Below are positions 1-8,976 of a DNA stretch of 64,000 bases, one piece after another. Within the stretch, counting starts at the first letter, position 1; every line of letters starts with the position of its first letter. The stretch lies in contig NZ_CP040093.1 of NCBI RefSeq assembly GCF_006016075.1, positions 930,001 to 994,000 on the forward strand, given 5' to 3'. The notes under the pieces were generated by a model that saw nothing but the letters and a program-made list of their open reading frames with translations, was not told the origin of the DNA and did no database searches. This DNA comes from Caloramator sp. E03 (lineage in GTDB: Bacteria > Bacillota > Clostridia > Clostridiales > Caloramatoraceae). The position numbers and the translations under genes are program-made.

Positions 1-639
1 TTCAAGTATTTTTAATAATGCCTGCTGTACACCTTCTCCTGAAACATCCCTTGTAATTGATGGATTTTCAGATTTTCTTGCAATCTTATCAATCTCATCT
101 ATATATACAATGCCTTTTTCTGCTCTTTCAATATCATAGTCAGCATTTTGAATAAGTTTTAAAAGAATGTTTTCAACGTCTTCACCAACATACCCTGCTT
201 CTGTTAAAGTTGTTGCATCTGCTATTGCAAATGGTACATTTAAAAGGCGTGCAAGAGTTTGAGCAAGAAGAGTTTTTCCCGAACCAGTAGGTCCAAGCAA
301 TAGTATATTACTTTTTTGAAGTTCAACATCATCGTTTTTCTGCTTTGGGCTGTTTATTCTCTTATAGTGATTATAAACAGCAACAGCAAGAGATTTTTTT
401 GCTTGATGTTGACCTATAACATACTGATCAAGAAAATCTTTTATTTCTTTAGGCTTTGGAAGATCAGTTAAGTCTACTTCTTGATCAATTTCAAGCTCTT
501 CTTCTATAATCTCAGAACATAATTCTATGCACTCATCACAAATATATACTCCTGGACCAGCTATAAGACGTCTTACCTGATCCTGATTTTTACCGCAGAA
601 GGAACATTTCAACTGCTTTTTGTCATCTACTTTTGGCAT
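1..639 (-). CDS. clpX: ATP-dependent Clp protease ATP-binding subunit ClpX (N-terminal part)
   Basis: This is the unfoldase of the ClpXP protease, which recognises tagged substrates and threads them into ClpP. The visible 213 residues start at an ATG preceded by a GGGTGT-like site. They contain the N-terminal zinc-binding domain with the CSFC and CDEC cysteine pairs, the Walker A motif GPTGSGKT, and the Walker B motif VYIDEID. The reading frame stays open to the left edge, so about half of the usual ~420 residues lies outside the window. It lies 18 bp downstream of clpP and is probably co-transcribed with tig and clpP. Confidence 0.97.
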   Translation of the reverse strand, partial: MPKVDDKKQLKCSFCGKNQDQVRRLIAGPGVYICDECIELCSEIIEEELEIDQEVDLTDLPKPKEIKDFLDQYVIGQHQAKKSLAVAVYNHYKRINSPKQKNDDVELQKSNILLLGPTGSGKTLLAQTLARLLNVPFAIADATTLTEAGYVGEDVENILLKLIQNADYDIERAEKGIVYIDEIDKIARKSENPSITRDVSGEGVQQALLKILE

Positions 640-657
640 CTTTACACCCCTCAATTA

Positions 658-1248
658 CTACTTACTCTTCTTGTTTACAATTATCTCATCTATTAAGCCA
701 TAAGCCTTTGCTTCTTCCGCAGTCATAAAATTATCCCTTTCTGTATCTCTTTCAATTCTTTCAATAGGCTGACCTGTTCTCTCGCTTAATATCTGATTTA
801 ATCTCTTTTTTATTCTAATTAAGTGCTCTGCATGAATAGCAACATCCGTTGCCTGACCCCTTGCACCACCTAAAGGCTGGTGTATCATTATCTCACTATT
901 AGGCAATGCAAACCTTTTTCCTTTTGTACCTGCTGCAAGGAGGAAAGCACCCATAGATGCAGCCATACCTATACATATAGTAGAAACATCACATTTTATA
1001 TACTGCATTGTATCATATATAGCCATCCCTGCAGTTATAGAACCTCCAGGACTATTTATATATAAAGATATATCCTTATCAGGATCTTCAGCTTCAAGGA
1101 ACAAAAGCTGAGCTACAACAAGACTTGCAGTAACATCATTTACTTCGTCCCCAAGGAAAACTATCCTGTCCTTTAAAAGTCTTGAATAAATGTCATAAGA
1201 ACGTTCTCCTCTATTAGTCTGCTCAATAACTATCGGCACTAAACTCAT
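658..1248 (-). CDS. clpP: ATP-dependent Clp protease proteolytic subunit ClpP
   Basis: This is the serine peptidase that forms the double-heptameric proteolytic chamber used with ClpX. The 196-residue product has the serine in GMAASMGAF (Ser98), the histidine in MIHQP (His123) and an aspartate in the RDN motif (Asp172), so the catalytic triad is complete. The start at 1248 is chosen because a GGAGGG site lies 6 bases upstream and the protein then begins [10 protein letters not shown], as family members do; an upstream in-frame start at 1278 adds ten atypical residues. The gene sits between tig and clpX on the same strand. Confidence 0.98.
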   Translation of the reverse strand: MSLVPIVIEQTNRGERSYDIYSRLLKDRIVFLGDEVNDVTASLVVAQLLFLEAEDPDKDISLYINSPGGSITAGMAIYDTMQYIKCDVSTICIGMAASMGAFLLAAGTKGKRFALPNSEIMIHQPLGGARGQATDVAIHAEHLIRIKKRLNQILSERTGQPIERIERDTERDNFMTAEEAKAYGLIDEIIVNKKSK

Positions 1249-1294
1249 AAAATTCCCTCCCAACATACCTAAAATCATTAAAATACATTATTTA

Positions 1295-2581
1295 TTAAAT
1301 AGCTTTACTTGACTCCACAACGAAGTCAATAACTTTATTATTTACAATTTCATCTTCAATTATATTTTTTTCTGTCATTAATATAGCTTCTTTCATTTTT
1401 TCAAGGTCCTTGCTTCCATAATATTTTGCTATTTCTTCTGCTCTCTTTTCAATTTCATCTTCACTTGCCTTTATATTTTCTGCCTTTGCAATAGCTTCGA
1501 GGACAAGTTTATTTTTAACTCTTTGTTTTGCAGGCTCTTTAAACTGTTCCCTTAAACCTTCAACTGTTGTTCCAATTAATTCAGCATACTTTTTAATATC
1601 AAGTCCTTGATATTTTAATCTATAGCTAAAATCATTTATCATAAAGTCTATTTCTTTTTCTATCATTACATCAGGAATATCAACCTCTGCTGCTTCAACA
1701 ACCTTATTTATAACCTTATCTTCGTATTCCTTCTTAGCCTTTAAAGCATTTTCTTCTTCAAGCTTCTTCCTAATATCCTGTTTTAACTCATCTAATGTGT
1801 CAAACTCTGAAACATCCTTAGCAAATTCATCATCAAGCTCTGGTAATTCTTTATATTTTACTTCTTTTACAGTAACCTTAAAAAGCGCTGGTTTGCCTTT
1901 AAGGCTTTCTTCGTGATAATCCTCAGGGAATGTAACATTTACATCAACAGTATTTCCTGCAGCTACACCAACTAACTGATCTTCAAATCCAGGTATAAAT
2001 GTTCCGGAACCTATAGTCAACTGATAATTATCTGCCTTTCCACCTTCAAAGGGAACTCCATCTATGAAACCTTCAAAGTCTATTACTGCAATATCGCCAT
2101 TTTCAATTTTGCCTTCCTTTGTTAATATCCTTGCATTCTTATCCCTCATTAGGTTAAGTTCAGTATCAACATCTTCATCACTAACTTTATATTCTACCTT
2201 CTCAACTTCAACACCTTTATACTCTCCAAGCTTTACTTCAGGCTTTACTGTAACAGTAGCAGTATATATAAAGTCCTTATTCTTATCTATTTGCACAATG
2301 TCAATTTCTGGATAATCAACAGGGTCTAAATTATTTTCTTCAATGGCCTTTGGATATGTGTCATCACACACAAACTGTACAGCATCTTCATAGAAAACTC
2401 CAATACCATAATATTTTTCTATGATTGCCATAGGAGCCTTGCCTTTTCTAAATCCAGGAATATTAAATTTTCCTACATTTTTATTGTATGATTTTTTTAG
2501 AGCTTCTTGAAAGTCTTGAGCTGAAACTGTTATTTCTAATTTAACTTTATTATTTTCTACTTTTTCTACCTTTGTATTCAT
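1295..2581 (-). CDS. tig: Trigger factor, ribosome-associated chaperone and prolyl isomerase
   Basis: The protein binds near the ribosomal exit tunnel and helps nascent chains fold. The 428 residues match the usual length. The N-terminal ribosome-binding domain contains the signature GFRKGKAP at about residues 43-50. It is followed by an FKBP-type PPIase domain at about 150-240 and a helical C-terminal chaperone domain. It is the first gene of a tig-clpP-clpX run, with 46 bp to clpP. The start is an ATG behind a GGAGG site. A TATAAT-like box lies upstream near 2610, but its -35 partner is poor. Confidence 0.98.
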   Translation of the reverse strand: MNTKVEKVENNKVKLEITVSAQDFQEALKKSYNKNVGKFNIPGFRKGKAPMAIIEKYYGIGVFYEDAVQFVCDDTYPKAIEENNLDPVDYPEIDIVQIDKNKDFIYTATVTVKPEVKLGEYKGVEVEKVEYKVSDEDVDTELNLMRDKNARILTKEGKIENGDIAVIDFEGFIDGVPFEGGKADNYQLTIGSGTFIPGFEDQLVGVAAGNTVDVNVTFPEDYHEESLKGKPALFKVTVKEVKYKELPELDDEFAKDVSEFDTLDELKQDIRKKLEEENALKAKKEYEDKVINKVVEAAEVDIPDVMIEKEIDFMINDFSYRLKYQGLDIKKYAELIGTTVEGLREQFKEPAKQRVKNKLVLEAIAKAENIKASEDEIEKRAEEIAKYYGSKDLEKMKEAILMTEKNIIEDEIVNNKVIDFVVESSKAI

Positions 2582-2844
2582 TTATTTTCCTCCTATCCAT
2601 ACATTGGTAAAATTATAAACCATTTTATTATATAATAATATCTCAACAGCATACAATACAATATTGTAATGATACCATAGGCTAAACACATATTCAAGTG
2701 TTATAGATTTATTATAATATAAATTTTATATTAATGACTCTCTTTTTATAAATTCGTTCTAAAAAACATAGTTTTTTATATAATAAAAATTCACTATTTA
2801 ATATTGATTATACCCTTATTAACATATATTTTAAACAAATAATA

Positions 2845-3729
2845 CTAATTTATTGTTGAAGTTTTTATGTCATTCCCATTTGTTGTAAATATTATCGTCC
2901 CATCTATATCAGTTCTAAAGGTTTTTATTTTCATATCACTAAGGAGTTTTAACGTTTCCCTATGAGGGTGTCCATAATCATTATTTTTTCCACAAGAAAT
3001 AACTGCATATTTGGGAGATACAGCATTTATAAAAGCCTTCGATGAAGATGAACTGCTTCCATGATGACCAACTTTTATAACATCTGCATTTAAACCCATA
3101 GCATTTTTTAAAATTTCATTTTCTGAAAGTTTCTCAGCATCTCCCATAAGTAAAAATGATTTATCTTTGTAAGTTACCTTAAGAACAGCACTGTAATTAT
3201 TAAGCTCATCATATTTTTGACTATTAGGAGCTAAAAATGCAAATTTTACTCCATCTATATCAAAGCTTACACCAGCAAAAGCATTTTTAACTTTTAAACC
3301 CTTATTCTTAATTGCTGTCATAAGATTTCTAAACGTTGATGTGTTAGATGTAACCTTTGGCATATATATATTTTCAACATTATAATTAGTGATTACTTCA
3401 TCAAGATTTCCAATATGATCTTCATGAGGATGAGTAGCAACTACAACTTCAAAGCTGTTAATGTTTTGCCTGCTTATAAATTTAAAAAACTTCTCCTTTT
3501 CATTTTGTGACCCTGAATCTATAAGTACATATTTGCCTTTAGGTGTTTTTATTAATATTGAATCTCCTTGCCCAACATCGATAATAGAAACAATAAGATT
3601 TTCATTTACACTCCCATTACTATGATTTACAGAATCAGAAATATTTTTTATTTCTTCACCTGTAACACATGATGATAGCAAAATTATAAAAAGCATTAAT
3701 AAAACTGATAATATTTTTTTTATCTTCAT
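2845..3729 (-). CDS. ComEC/Rec2-like metallo-beta-lactamase-fold lipoprotein
   Basis: This 294-residue protein is a secreted hydrolase-like protein of the metallo-beta-lactamase fold, resembling the C-terminal domain of the competence protein ComEC but without its membrane channel. Residues 1-21 form a lipoprotein signal peptide ending in the lipobox LLSSC (Cys21). The metal-binding motif HPHEDH spans residues 100-105, and conserved DVGQGDSILI and KVGHHGS motifs are present. The natural substrate cannot be read from the sequence; extracellular nucleic acid is one possibility. Its start overlaps the stop of the upstream isomerase-like gene by 4 bp, so the two are translationally coupled. Confidence 0.9.
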   Translation of the reverse strand: MKIKKILSVLLMLFIILLSSCVTGEEIKNISDSVNHSNGSVNENLIVSIIDVGQGDSILIKTPKGKYVLIDSGSQNEKEKFFKFISRQNINSFEVVVATHPHEDHIGNLDEVITNYNVENIYMPKVTSNTSTFRNLMTAIKNKGLKVKNAFAGVSFDIDGVKFAFLAPNSQKYDELNNYSAVLKVTYKDKSFLLMGDAEKLSENEILKNAMGLNADVIKVGHHGSSSSSSKAFINAVSPKYAVISCGKNNDYGHPHRETLKLLSDMKIKTFRTDIDGTIIFTTNGNDIKTSTIN

Positions 3730-4514
3730 TCATTATCACCTAACTCTTCAATATACTTTTTAGCAATTTTTAAATCCTCATAAGTATTATAGTTTTCCCT
3801 GTATAGTTCAATTATAAATGGAATATCTTCATTTATACTTTTTACATGTTTTACAATGCCTTCTAAATTCATCTGACCTTTTCCTGGCAAAAGGCACGTA
3901 AAACCATATCCTGCATCATTTATATGGACATTGATAAGTTTTTGATTATATAATTTTAGATAATCAAAGGGACTTTTTCCGCTTCTTATTGCTTGTTTTA
4001 TATCAAGAGTATAATATATATCATTTTTCATATTTTTAGTAACATCTCTAATGAAGGATAAATCGCTTGTTCTACACCAAGCAACATTTTCCCATGCTAT
4101 TTTTATACCATACTCCTTTGATATATTGCATAGATAGTCCATACCCTCTGCAACTTCCTTATAATCTAATGTCTCCTGAGTTTTTCTAAGACCATGAAAG
4201 GTATAGCACTCAGCTCCAAGTACATTTGCAGCTTCACACATTTTCCTAAACCTTTTTTCCATCTCATCTTTTCTTCTCTGATACTTATCAAACAAATATG
4301 GTTCAAATCCTGCTGAAAATCCATGTACTGAATAAATTTTTACACCAAGTTTGTCTGCCCTATCTCTCAAATCTAAACAAAAATCATAATTCATTTCACA
4401 TTCTGCTTCAAGAAATACCTCACATAAATCAAAACCCAAATCACTTATAATTTTAATTGTGTCCTCAGTATTTACATGAGGATAAAAGCAAGCCGTAGAA
4501 ATTCCAACCTTCAT
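3726..4514 (-). CDS. Sugar phosphate isomerase/epimerase family protein (xylose isomerase-like TIM barrel)
   Basis: The 262-residue protein begins MKVGISTACFYPH and shows the pattern of AP-endonuclease-2/xylose isomerase-like TIM barrels, with metal-ligand candidates in the segments IAWENVAW, YTLDIKQA, NVHINDAG and FIIELYR. Family members isomerise or epimerise sugars or cyclitols; the substrate here is unknown. It is the first of two overlapping genes with the ComEC-like lipoprotein. Upstream lies a long hairpin (4646-4731) that could act as a leader element. Confidence 0.85.
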   Translation of the reverse strand: MKVGISTACFYPHVNTEDTIKIISDLGFDLCEVFLEAECEMNYDFCLDLRDRADKLGVKIYSVHGFSAGFEPYLFDKYQRRKDEMEKRFRKMCEAANVLGAECYTFHGLRKTQETLDYKEVAEGMDYLCNISKEYGIKIAWENVAWCRTSDLSFIRDVTKNMKNDIYYTLDIKQAIRSGKSPFDYLKLYNQKLINVHINDAGYGFTCLLPGKGQMNLEGIVKHVKSINEDIPFIIELYRENYNTYEDLKIAKKYIEELGDNE

Positions 4515-4645
4515 TTAAATCCTCCAAAATACAATTTAATTTATAATTTTCAAATTTATATTTTTTTATTAAAAATTTGATATTTATAGTATAAAAATAA
4601 TTATAGTGGATATTATAATAAACGTAGTTAAAAATTTAAAAGTCT

Positions 4646-4731
4646 AAAAGGCAATCCCTAAGCTCCTGTTTGTTCCTGTTTTAGTGCTGCCGTATAATAA
4701 ATACATATTGTTTCCATGGGGATTGCCTTTT
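4646..4731 (-). repeat. 13-bp inverted repeat whose loop holds a 19-codon open frame
   Basis: The arms at 4646-4658 and 4719-4731 are perfectly complementary (AAAAGGCAATCCC and its reverse complement) and enclose 60 bp. On the minus strand the loop contains ATG at 4717 to TAG at 4658, a 19-residue frame (METICIYYTAALKQEQTGA) with no ribosome binding site that I can see. The downstream arm is followed by a T-rich stretch. It sits in the leader region of the isomerase-like gene. It could be an attenuator or terminator, a small RNA, or a small mobile repeat; nothing here decides between them. Confidence 0.5.
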
Positions 4732-4860
4732 ATATTGCCTTTTATGCTTCATATTATGCAAAATAACTTTTATAAGCCTATTTTACAAAAAATTCAACCC
4801 CCAAAAGCTCCTTACTACATTAATATGAGTAAAATTATGTATTTTGTACATCTTATATTC

Positions 4861-5661
4861 TCATTTTGAAATAAAATAAGCTCCTTTTTTAAGATAATAC
4901 AAACTATTTGATGATTTAATCCTAAGGTTACCTTCTGAATCATATCCATCATAAGCTATGCTATTAAAGTCATTTCCTATTAAACCAATTTTCCTATGAT
5001 TACTACCATCAATGTTTACTGACCATAAATAAAATTCTCCCTGTCTCTTAAAATATGGAAGCTGGGATATATAAACTATTCTATTATCATTAGTAAAATG
5101 TGGTTTAAGCGACCATATATAATTGGGATTAGCTTTAAGTACAGCATCCTTTTCATAAATTTGACCTGTTGAATATGATTTATAAAATTGCTTTGTTATA
5201 TTCTTAAAATTTCCATTAATATCTGCTAATATTACATCATTTAATGCTGCATCATCAAAAACAATATATTTTTTATCACGTGAAATATCATAAGAAGTTG
5301 AAGATCCTGTTAATTTTACAAATTGCTTTTCATTACCCTTTATAGTATATTCTATTTTTATTAAGCTTTTAGAAGATTTATATTCGTAGCTGAAAAGCTG
5401 TTCCTTTTGAGTATTTTCTGTTTTTTGTGTGGGAGTATTTTTAACAGTATCAGTCTTATTATTTGATGTTTTTTCCTTAATCTGCTGCTTAACAGGTTCA
5501 TTTCTTTTAAATAATTTTATATTTATATCATTTTTATTTAAATAATACTTACCTGCAAAAAAAACAGCACTAATCAAAATTAGAATAATTAAAATTATAT
5601 TTATCCTTCTTCTTCTCATTTGCTGTTCATATTTACTACTAAATATGCTTGGCTTTCCCAT
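4861..5661 (-). CDS. Membrane-anchored protein of unknown function with a beta-propeller-like extracellular part
   Basis: I do not recognise a family. The 266-residue product has a basic N-terminus (RRRR at about residues 16-19), one transmembrane helix (about 21-39), a Lys/Thr/Gln-rich linker, then a soluble domain. That domain's repeated short strands (YIVFDDAALNDVILADIN, IVYISQLPYF) resemble TolB/WD-type propeller blades. The soluble part would lie outside the cell. The start at 5661 is chosen because a GGGAGG site lies 7 bases upstream; the upstream TTG extension lacks one. It is a single gene between the isomerase region and the tRNA cluster. Confidence 0.7.
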   Translation of the reverse strand: MGKPSIFSSKYEQQMRRRRINIILIILILISAVFFAGKYYLNKNDINIKLFKRNEPVKQQIKEKTSNNKTDTVKNTPTQKTENTQKEQLFSYEYKSSKSLIKIEYTIKGNEKQFVKLTGSSTSYDISRDKKYIVFDDAALNDVILADINGNFKNITKQFYKSYSTGQIYEKDAVLKANPNYIWSLKPHFTNDNRIVYISQLPYFKRQGEFYLWSVNIDGSNHRKIGLIGNDFNSIAYDGYDSEGNLRIKSSNSLYYLKKGAYFISK

Positions 5662-5811
5662 ACCTACTCCTCCCAAATGATACTATAAATAATTATAACC
5701 TATTCTAAAAAATAAAAAAAGGAGATTGTATCCCATTAATCTATTGATATAAATTAATTTGCTTTTAAAGCAATAAAAATTGTATCACTAATAAAATTTG
5801 TTCTTTAAGTT

Positions 5812-5843
5812 ATAAAAAAAAGAACCATCCTTTGATGATTCTT
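5812..5843 (-). terminator. Rho-independent terminator of the tRNA cluster
   Basis: On the minus strand a 10-bp stem (5834-5843 with 5820-5829, one G-T pair) with a 4-base loop is followed by eight T residues. It begins 3 bases after the CCA end of tRNA-Lys(CTT), so it ends the tRNA transcript. Confidence 0.9.
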
Positions 5844-5845
5844 CT

Positions 5846-5921
5846 TGGTGGGCCATCGGGGACTCGAACCCAGGACACCCTGATTAAGAGTCAGGTGCTC
5901 TACCAACTGAGCTAATGGCCC
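5846..5921 (-). tRNA. tRNA-Lys (anticodon CTT)
   Basis: The 76-base gene folds as a complete cloverleaf. The acceptor GGGCCAT pairs with ATGGCCC, the anticodon loop is CTCTTAA (anticodon CTT, codon AAG), the T-loop is normal, and a CCA end is encoded. It is the last gene of the cluster. Confidence 0.96.
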
Positions 5922-5934
5922 ATGTATTATATTC

Positions 5935-6011
5935 TGGTGCGCCCAGTAGGATTCGAACCTACGACCTTCAGATTCGAAGTCTGCAACTCTATCCAGCTGA
6001 GCTATGGGCGC
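5935..6011 (-). tRNA. tRNA-Arg (anticodon TCG)
   Basis: The 77-base cloverleaf has acceptor GCGCCCA, anticodon loop CTTCGAA (anticodon TCG, CGN codons) and encoded CCA. The outermost anticodon-stem pair (27-43) reads as a G-A mismatch; the rest is regular. Confidence 0.94.
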
Positions 6012-6032
6012 ATATCATAGCCTAGCCTTTTC

Positions 6033-6109
6033 TGGTGCGCCCAGAGGGATTCGAACCCCCGGCACACGGCTTAGAAGGCCGTTGCTCTATCCAGCTGAGC
6101 TATAGGCGC
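6033..6109 (-). tRNA. tRNA-Arg (anticodon TCT), copy 1
   Basis: The 77-base cloverleaf has anticodon loop CTTCTAA (TCT, codon AGA) and encoded CCA. Its acceptor is GCGCCTA, so pair 6-67 is a T-G wobble. The second copy at 6646-6722 has C-G there. This is the only difference between the copies. Confidence 0.96.
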
Positions 6110-6114
6110 ATATT

Positions 6115-6188
6115 TGGAGCGGGTGATGGGAATCGAACCCACGTAACCAGCTTGGAAGGCTGGCACTCTACCATTGAGTTACACCCGC
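6115..6188 (-). tRNA. tRNA-Gly (anticodon TCC), copy 1
   Basis: The 74-base cloverleaf has acceptor GCGGGTG, anticodon loop CTTCCAA (TCC, codon GGA) and encoded CCA. It is identical to the copy at 6728-6801 and belongs to the duplicated Gly-Arg unit. Confidence 0.96.
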
Positions 6189-6194
6189 ATGTTC

Positions 6195-6270
6195 TGGAGC
6201 GGAAGACGGGACTCGAACCCGCGACGTTCACCTTGGCAAGGTGACGCTCTACCAACTGAGCCACTCCCGC
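6195..6270 (-). tRNA. tRNA-Gly (anticodon GCC)
   Basis: The 76-base cloverleaf has acceptor GCGGGAG, anticodon loop TTGCCAA (GCC, codons GGC/GGT) and encoded CCA. Confidence 0.96.
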
Positions 6271-6293
6271 ATATTAATTTAAACTTTAGACAA

Positions 6294-6377
6294 TGGTGCG
6301 GGCAGAGGGACTTGAACCCCCACGCACGAGGCGCTAGATCCTAAGTCTAGTGCGTCTGCCAATTCCGCCATGCCCGC
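6294..6377 (-). tRNA. tRNA-Leu (anticodon TAG)
   Basis: The 84-base class II tRNA has acceptor GCGGGCA, anticodon loop CTTAGGA (TAG, codon CTA), the extended variable arm expected for leucine and encoded CCA. Confidence 0.96.
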
Positions 6378-6399
6378 ATGTTTTTAATATATTTAATTT

Positions 6400-6475
6400 T
6401 GGTGAGCCACCGGGGAATCGAACCCCGGACACCATGATTAAAAGTCATGTGCTCTGCCGACTGAGCTAGTGGCTC
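6400..6475 (-). tRNA. tRNA-Lys (anticodon TTT)
   Basis: The 76-base cloverleaf has acceptor GAGCCAC, anticodon loop CTTTTAA (TTT, codon AAA) and encoded CCA. With the CTT species at 5846 the cluster covers both lysine codons. Confidence 0.96.
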
Positions 6476-6479
6476 ATAA

Positions 6480-6555
6480 TGGCTGGGCAGGCAGGACTCG
6501 AACCTACGCATGCGGGAGTCAAAGTCCCGTGCCTTACCGACTTGGCTACTGCCCA
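6480..6555 (-). tRNA. tRNA-Gln (anticodon TTG)
   Basis: The 76-base cloverleaf has acceptor TGGGCAG with the T1-A72 pair typical of bacterial tRNA-Gln, anticodon loop CTTTGAC (TTG, codon CAA) and encoded CCA. Confidence 0.95.
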
Positions 6556-6562
6556 ACATTTT

Positions 6563-6640
<78 letters not shown>

Positions 6641-6645
6641 ATTTA

Positions 6646-6722
6646 TGGTGCGCCCAGAGGGATTCGAACCCCCGGCACACGGCTTAGAAGGCCGTTGCTC
6701 TATCCAGCTGAGCTATGGGCGC
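6646..6722 (-). tRNA. tRNA-Arg (anticodon TCT), copy 2
   Basis: The 77-base cloverleaf has anticodon loop CTTCTAA and a fully Watson-Crick acceptor (GCGCCCA). It differs from copy 1 by one base (6717 G against 6104 A). Confidence 0.96.
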
Positions 6723-6727
6723 ATATT

Positions 6728-6801
6728 TGGAGCGGGTGATGGGAATCGAACCCACGTAACCAGCTTGGAAGGCTGGCACTCTACCATTGAGTTACACCCG
6801 C
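6728..6801 (-). tRNA. tRNA-Gly (anticodon TCC), copy 2
   Basis: The 74-base cloverleaf is identical to the copy at 6115-6188. It is the first gene after the internal promoter at 6821-6849. Confidence 0.96.
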
Positions 6802-6820
6802 ATATCGTCAAGCGAATTAT

Positions 6821-6849
6821 ATTATATCAGGTTTTTTAAAACTTGTCAA
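6821..6849 (-). promoter_or_regulatory. Perfect sigma-A consensus promoter inside the tRNA cluster
   Basis: On the minus strand TTGACA (6844-6849) is followed after exactly 17 bases by TATAAT (6821-6826). Transcription would start just before tRNA-Gly(TCC) copy 2 and cover eleven of the twelve tRNA genes. Confidence 0.9.
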
Positions 6850-6863
6850 CCACTTTTTTTAAA

Positions 6864-6939
6864 TGGTCGGGGTGACAGGGATTGAACCTGCGACCTCATG
6901 GTCCCAAACCACGCGCGCTCCCATCTGCGCCACACCCCG
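6864..6939 (-). tRNA. tRNA-Pro (anticodon TGG)
   Basis: The 76-base cloverleaf has acceptor CGGGGTG, anticodon loop TTTGGGA (TGG, codon CCA) and encoded CCA. It is separated from the other eleven tRNAs by the internal promoter and has its own promoter at 6976-7004. Confidence 0.95.
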
Positions 6940-6975
6940 AGACATTTTTTATTATTTCTTCCGGCGACAATATAG

Positions 6976-7004
6976 AGTATACAGGATATTATGTTAATCG
7001 TCAA
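6976..7004 (-). promoter_or_regulatory. Sigma-A promoter upstream of tRNA-Pro
   Basis: On the minus strand TTGACG (6999-7004), a 17-base spacer and TATACT (6976-6981) lie about 37 bases upstream of the tRNA-Pro 5' end. Confidence 0.85.
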
Positions 7005-7054
7005 TACCTTTTTTATAAAAATATATATTAATTTCAATAAAAATTTTTCCACAA

Positions 7055-7534
7055 TCAGCACTCAAACCTGAAAAGCTTAAAATCTACATCCCCTTTATCA
7101 TCTATTAAAATCATTGCACAACCTGGCTTACCATCCCTTGGTCTTGATACACTACCAGGATTTAAAAAAACAACACCAAAACTATTATTTATGTCCTGAA
7201 CATGAGTATGGCCATATAAAACAAGCTGTGCATTAACTTCAAGAGCTTTAAAATAAAGACTATCTATTCCATAATAAACGTTATATCTATGACCATGTGT
7301 AATAAATATATTCTTTCCCCTGATATTTATCACTTTTTCTGCTATTTTCTCTGTTCCAAAATCATTATTACCGCTAACATATTCAATTGGCAATTTATAC
7401 TTTTCTTTTAGTTTAATTATATCCCTGTAATCATCTCCTAAATGAATAATTAAATCAAGGGGCTCCATCATCTTAATAGCCTTTTCAAGCATATATAGAT
7501 TGCCATGTGAATCACTAACTACTCCTATACGCAT
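7055..7534 (-). CDS. YfcE/MJ0936-family metallophosphoesterase
   Basis: The 159-residue protein has the calcineurin-like phosphoesterase metal site: SDSHGN near the N-terminus, HLGDD, GNND, THGH and GHTH in order. Family members hydrolyse phosphodiesters with Mn or Ni ions; the natural substrate is unknown. The ATG follows a GGGGGAGG site. It lies 15 bp after rdgB on the same strand, in the rph-rdgB-phosphodiesterase order common in Firmicutes, which suggests co-transcription. Confidence 0.92.
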   Translation of the reverse strand: MRIGVVSDSHGNLYMLEKAIKMMEPLDLIIHLGDDYRDIIKLKEKYKLPIEYVSGNNDFGTEKIAEKVINIRGKNIFITHGHRYNVYYGIDSLYFKALEVNAQLVLYGHTHVQDINNSFGVVFLNPGSVSRPRDGKPGCAMILIDDKGDVDFKLFRFEC

Positions 7535-7549
7535 TATGTCCTCCCCCTA

Positions 7550-8149
7550 TTAGCCTTTAAGTTGTAGTTTTTCCTTTAAATCATGTAAAGCCCTTGCACG
7601 ATGACTAATCTTATTTTTTTCTTCTGACGATAGCTGTGCAAAAGTTTTATTAAGTTCTGGAACTATAAAAAGAGGATCATATCCAAAACCATTACATCCT
7701 TTCTCTTCAAAACCAATAATTCCTTTTATTTCTCCTCTTGCAAAAATCTTATCCCCCTCAGGTGTCAATAAAGCTATAACAGTTACAAACCTTGCTCCTC
7801 TTTTCTCCAAAGGCACATCTTTCATAAGATGTAAAAGCTTTTCATTATTCTTTTTATAATTTCCCTGCTCACCTGCAAACCTTGCTGAATATATTCCAGG
7901 GGCTCCATTTAACGCCTCAACTTCAAGTCCTGAATCATCACCAATTGCTGCAATCCCCGTTAAATCTACAACAGCTTTAGCTTTGATATAAGCATTTTCT
8001 TCAAAGGTTTTCCCATTTTCCTCTACTTCTAATTCTATTCCTGCATCCTTTAATGATAATATTTCAATGTTATAATCCTTTAAAATATTCTTTATTTCCT
8101 CAACCTTATGCCTGTTATTGCTGGCTATTATTATCTTGTTTAATCTCAT
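7550..8149 (-). CDS. rdgB: XTP/dITP diphosphatase (RdgB/HAM1 family)
   Basis: This housecleaning enzyme hydrolyses dITP, XTP and ITP to monophosphates and keeps deaminated purines out of DNA and RNA. The 199-residue product begins [15 protein letters not shown] and carries the family motifs [17 protein letters not shown] and SHRARAL. The start at 8149 is chosen because a GGAGGAG site lies 6 bases upstream; the longer in-frame start at 8191 would lie well inside rph. The first 35 bases overlap the end of rph in another frame, so translation is coupled. Confidence 0.95.
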   Translation of the reverse strand: MRLNKIIIASNNRHKVEEIKNILKDYNIEILSLKDAGIELEVEENGKTFEENAYIKAKAVVDLTGIAAIGDDSGLEVEALNGAPGIYSARFAGEQGNYKKNNEKLLHLMKDVPLEKRGARFVTVIALLTPEGDKIFARGEIKGIIGFEEKGCNGFGYDPLFIVPELNKTFAQLSSEEKNKISHRARALHDLKEKLQLKG

Positions 8150-8900
8150 TGTTTTCTCCTCCGGTCCCGATTCTTTTACCATCATCTCCAAGACAGTCCT
8201 TTTGAATTGATATAATCTTTTCTATTCCTTTATGTGCGTATTCTATAAGTTTATTTAATTCCTGTAACGAAAAAGGATTGTTCTCTCCTGTACCCTGTAT
8301 CTCAACAAATTCTCCCTTATCTGTCATTACAACATTCATATCAACTATTGCCTTTGAATCTTCTTCAAAGCACAAATCAATCATAACTTCATTCTCAACT
8401 ATTCCAACACTTACTGCTGCTATGTAGCTATTAATTGGATATATTGGAAAATTAGATGTTTCATTTAATTTATTTATCGCATCAACAAGAGCAATAAAAG
8501 CCCCTGTAATTGCTGCCGTACGTGTTCCTCCATCTGCTTGTATAACATCACAATCTATCCATATAGTTTTTTCACCAAGTACTTTTAAATTAACAACCGA
8601 TCTTAAAGCTCTTCCTATTATCCTTTGTATTTCAGCTGTTCTTCCATCTATCCTACCTTTTGTAACCTCCCTTTGCTTTCTAACATGAGTTGATCTTGGA
8701 AGCATGCCGTATTCACAAGTAATCCATCCTTCCCCTGTACCCTTTAAAAAAGGAGGTACTTTATCTTCAATCGAAGCAGTGCAAATAACTTTTGTATTAC
8801 CTGACTCAACAAGTACAGAACCTTCTGCATGCATAATATAATTTCTTGTTATTTTGTATGTCCTTAGTTCATCATTTTGTCTTCCATCAATTCTGGCCAT
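8115..8900 (-). CDS. rph: Ribonuclease PH
   Basis: This phosphorolytic 3'-5' exoribonuclease trims tRNA 3' ends. The 261 residues contain the conserved segments [30 protein letters not shown]-like (with IIGR) and [13 protein letters not shown]. The length is some 10-20 residues above the family norm because of a hydrophilic C-terminal tail (after about residue 245) rich in Asn, Gln and Asp. The tail lies where the gene overlaps rdgB. The gene heads the rph-rdgB-phosphoesterase run. Confidence 0.96.
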   Translation of the reverse strand: MARIDGRQNDELRTYKITRNYIMHAEGSVLVESGNTKVICTASIEDKVPPFLKGTGEGWITCEYGMLPRSTHVRKQREVTKGRIDGRTAEIQRIIGRALRSVVNLKVLGEKTIWIDCDVIQADGGTRTAAITGAFIALVDAINKLNETSNFPIYPINSYIAAVSVGIVENEVMIDLCFEEDSKAIVDMNVVMTDKGEFVEIQGTGENNPFSLQELNKLIEYAHKGIEKIISIQKDCLGDDGKRIGTGGENNEIKQDNNSQQ

Positions 8901-8976
8901 TTGTAATCCTCCTCAGCTTTTAAAAAGTAGAAAATTTTAATATATTCTTAATATTTTTATCGATACCAGCAATAAA

